DNA of 6,427 bases from the NCBI GenBank assembly GCA_947631375.1, contig CANRLD010000100.1:1-6427 (forward strand), written 5' to 3'. Numbering within the stretch: position 1 is the first letter of the stretch; every line of letters begins with the position of its first letter. This stretch comes from an uncultured Methylophaga sp. Lineage in GTDB: Bacteria > Pseudomonadota > Gammaproteobacteria > Nitrosococcales > Methylophagaceae. Positions 4,275 through 6,427 of this stretch are shown here, piece after piece. A model generated the notes under the pieces. That model was not told the origin of the DNA and searched no databases. It worked only from the letters and a program-made list of their open reading frames with translations. The position numbers were made by a program, and so were the translations under genes.

Positions 4275-6425
4275 TTACGTCGTGCTTGCGTTGTCTATTG
4301 CTATCGGTGCTCGAAAGCCATGCAGGCGTAGCGCATTGGCCAGCACAAAAACACTGGAAAGCGCCATCGCGCCTGCGGCGACCATCGGTGATAACAGAGT
4401 GCCCATCGTTGGGTAAAGCACGCCAGCTGCCACCGGGATCAATGCCGTGTTATAGGCAAACGCCCAGAACAGATTCTGTCGAATATTGCTGATAGTGGCA
4501 CGCGACAGGGCAATAGCGGTGGGCACGCCCAACAGGCTACCCGACATCAACACCACGTCAGCCGCTTCAATGGCAATATCCGTACCTGTACCGACAGCAA
4601 GGCCGACATCAGCTTCGGCCAGTGCAGGTGCATCGTTGATACCGTCACCGACGAATGCCAGCTGGCCGTATTGCGCTTTCAGCTTGCGCACTGCCTCGAC
4701 TTTGCCCTCGGGTAACACCTCTGCGATAACGTCATCAATACCAAGCTGATTTGCGATGGCTCGAGCGGTGCGCTGATTGTCGCCGGTGATCATGGCTACC
4801 TTCAGGCCGAGAGCATGCAGTGCTGCAATCGCTGCTGGTGTTGTTTGCTTGATAGGATCGGCGACCGCGACGATGGCAGCCAGTCGACCATCAATGGCGG
4901 CGTACAATGGGGATTTACCTTCATTGCCTAACCGTGCGGCAGTCTCTGCAAACAGCGCAACATCAAGTCCCAGCCTGCGCATATGACGATCTGCTCCCAC
5001 TTCGACCACTTCACCGTTTACCCGTGCTTTTACACCATAACCAGTGAGTGATTCAAAGTCTGTAATGTCTGGTATTGGGATCGCTTCGCTGTTGGCTGCT
5101 TCGACAATAGCGCGGGCAATAGGATGTTCGGATTTGGCTTCGACCGCAGCGATTTTACCGAGCACATCGTGACGCTTGAAACCGTCGGCAATATCCAGAT
5201 CGGTCAGTGTTGGCCGTCCTTCCGTCAGGGTACCTGTCTTGTCCACGGCAACGACTTTGGCATTCTTGAGTAATTGTAGCGCTTCGCCTTTTCTGAATAA
5301 CACGCCAAGCTCGGCGCCACGTCCTGTGCCAACCATAATCGAGGTGGGGGTCGCCAGACCCATGGCGCAGGGACAGGCAATGATCAGCACGGCGACGGCA
5401 TTAACAAGTGCAAACGTCAGGGCAGGTGACGGGCCGAAAGTAAGCCAGATGATAAAGGTTAGCAACGCGGCGGCCATCACCGCAGGGACGAACCACATGG
5501 TCACTTTATCGACCAGTGCCTGAATAGGCAGTTTTGAGCCTTGCGCCTGCTCAACCATGCGAATAATTTGTGAGAGCACGGTGTCGCTGCCTACAGCGGT
5601 AGCACGCAAGGAAAGGGCACCTTTTTGGTTTACGGTTCCACCCACCAGCTTGCTGCCGACTGTTTTGGCGACCGGGACAGGTTCACCGGTGATCATCGAT
5701 TCATCGACATAACTGTTGCCTTGTATGACATCGCCATCTACTGGAAGACGCTCTCCAGGGCGTACCTCAATAAGATCATTGGTCAGCACATCAACGATGG
5801 GTATGTCGCGCAGCGTACCGTCACGCTGGACACGTGCGGTTTTTGCCTGCAATCCGACCAGCCGTTTGATTGCTTCGGAGGTGCGTCCTTTGGCGCGAGC
5901 CTCCAGATAACGGCCTAGCAGAATCAAGGTCACAATGACGGCTGCAGCTTCATAATAGACGTTGACCGTTCCTGCTGGCAGTAACTGTGACGCGAAAGTA
6001 GCGACGACAGAATAGCCATAAGCTGCCAGTGTACCGACAGCCACCAGTGAGTTCATATCAGGTGCCAGGCGGAAAAGTGCCGGAATCCCCTGCTGATAGA
6101 AGCGAAGTCCCGGAAAAATCAGGATCAGTGTTGTTAATACAAACTGAAGGTACCAGTTTGCTTGCGTGCCTATGGTGTGAACGATCAACTCATGCACACC
6201 GGGAATAAAGTGTGCACCCATTTCCAGGGCAAATACCGGCAGGGTGAGGACTGAGGCAATCAGCAGATTACGTTTTAGTGCCGCACGTTCAGCGTCCTTG
6301 CGCTGATTTGTTATTTCATTATCCGTGCTGTCAATGCTGATAGGCTGCGCGGTATAGCCCGCTGCGGCGATTGCTTCGATCAATGTCTTTGCTGCTGCAG
6401 AACCGTGTATCTGAGCGCGCTCGGT
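4275..6425 (-). CDS. copA: CopA-type Cu(I)-exporting P1B ATPase (N-terminus beyond the window)
   Basis: There are 716 codons in the window, open to the right edge with TAA at 4277-4275. The first residues, TERAQIHGSAAAKTLIEAIAAAGY, match the end of a heavy-metal-associated domain; its metal-binding CxxC lies outside. The order is then membrane helices, the actuator motif TGEPVPV, and the transport-site helix ACPCAMGLATPTS (CPC at 5375-5367). Next come the phosphorylation motif DKTGT (5243-5229), the P1B-specific SEHP histidine motif, and GDGINDAPAL (GDGIND at 4649-4632). The last helices carry NLFWAFAYN and SPMVAAGAMALSS, the YN and MxxSS signatures of Cu(I) pumps rather than Zn/Cd pumps. The protein extrudes Cu(I) from the cytoplasm at the cost of ATP. 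An in-frame TTG at 6383 is internal, not the start. No obvious terminator follows the stop, so read-through into the RHH-like gene is possible. Confidence 0.95.
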   Translation of the reverse strand, partial: TERAQIHGSAAAKTLIEAIAAAGYTAQPISIDSTDNEITNQRKDAERAALKRNLLIASVLTLPVFALEMGAHFIPGVHELIVHTIGTQANWYLQFVLTTLILIFPGLRFYQQGIPALFRLAPDMNSLVAVGTLAAYGYSVVATFASQLLPAGTVNVYYEAAAVIVTLILLGRYLEARAKGRTSEAIKRLVGLQAKTARVQRDGTLRDIPIVDVLTNDLIEVRPGERLPVDGDVIQGNSYVDESMITGEPVPVAKTVGSKLVGGTVNQKGALSLRATAVGSDTVLSQIIRMVEQAQGSKLPIQALVDKVTMWFVPAVMAAALLTFIIWLTFGPSPALTFALVNAVAVLIIACPCAMGLATPTSIMVGTGRGAELGVLFRKGEALQLLKNAKVVAVDKTGTLTEGRPTLTDLDIADGFKRHDVLGKIAAVEAKSEHPIARAIVEAANSEAIPIPDITDFESLTGYGVKARVNGEVVEVGADRHMRRLGLDVALFAETAARLGNEGKSPLYAAIDGRLAAIVAVADPIKQTTPAAIAALHALGLKVAMITGDNQRTARAIANQLGIDDVIAEVLPEGKVEAVRKLKAQYGQLAFVGDGINDAPALAEADVGLAVGTGTDIAIEAADVVLMSGSLLGVPTAIALSRATISNIRQNLFWAFAYNTALIPVAAGVLYPTMGTLLSPMVAAGAMALSSVFVLANALRLHGFRAPIAIDNASTT

Positions 6426-6427
6426 AG

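Noticed and set aside
5176..5918. Several plus-strand open frames opposite copA (also 4180-4986)
   Set aside because: They are low-complexity A/S/P/T-rich translations antisense to conserved ATPase motifs, without convincing starts.
6381..6383. TTG start for copA
   Set aside because: The frame continues upstream to the window edge and encodes recognisable end-of-HMA-domain sequence, so the true start is outside the window.

Overview
The window reads as ordinary chromosome of a gammaproteobacterium. Five of the eight coding regions are gammaproteobacterial or broadly proteobacterial housekeeping families: recD, zapG/yhcB, yjgR, ubiK and ppnP. zapG with its N-terminal anchor is the most telling. 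The coding style is moderate-GC, with clear AAGGA-type Shine-Dalgarno sites. I cannot name a genus; an Aeromonadales-like organism would fit, but that is only a guess. No transposase, integrase, CRISPR array, tRNA or rRNA was seen.

Layout. Bases 2-172 are the last 56 codons of recD (+). zapG lies on the minus strand (173-604), and its stop codon directly abuts the recD stop. A 202-bp divergent intergenic region follows, with an inverted repeat, a tandem 6-mer and candidate promoters. Next is a plus-strand run: yjgR (807-2267), ubiK (2344-2592, with its own candidate promoter), an unrecognised exported 249-residue protein (2633-3382) and ppnP (3426-3740). The last three are 40 and 43 bp apart and may be one transcript. 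From 3740 the strands converge. Two oppositely oriented terminators sit at 3807-3836 and 3849-3873, the second inside the last codons of a minus-strand gene. The minus-strand block is copA (4275-6425, 5' end cut by the window edge), then a small ribbon-helix-helix (RHH)-like gene (3913-4179) and a 43-codon extremely lysine-rich gene (3846-3977) that overlaps it by 65 bp in another frame.

How the genes relate. RecD (DNA-end repair), ZapG (envelope and division scaffold), YjgR (HerA/FtsK-type ATPase of unsettled role), UbiK (ubiquinone assembly factor) and PpnP (nucleoside phosphorylase) are independent housekeeping functions. CopA exports Cu(I) from the cytoplasm. The least explained parts are the exported protein, which has two similar-looking G-x-W-led halves, and the RHH/lysine-rich pair. 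That pair has its own promoter with a perfect 10-bp palindrome at the -10, consistent with autoregulation. I see no strong evidence for a wholly new system; these two loci are the best candidates for a second look.
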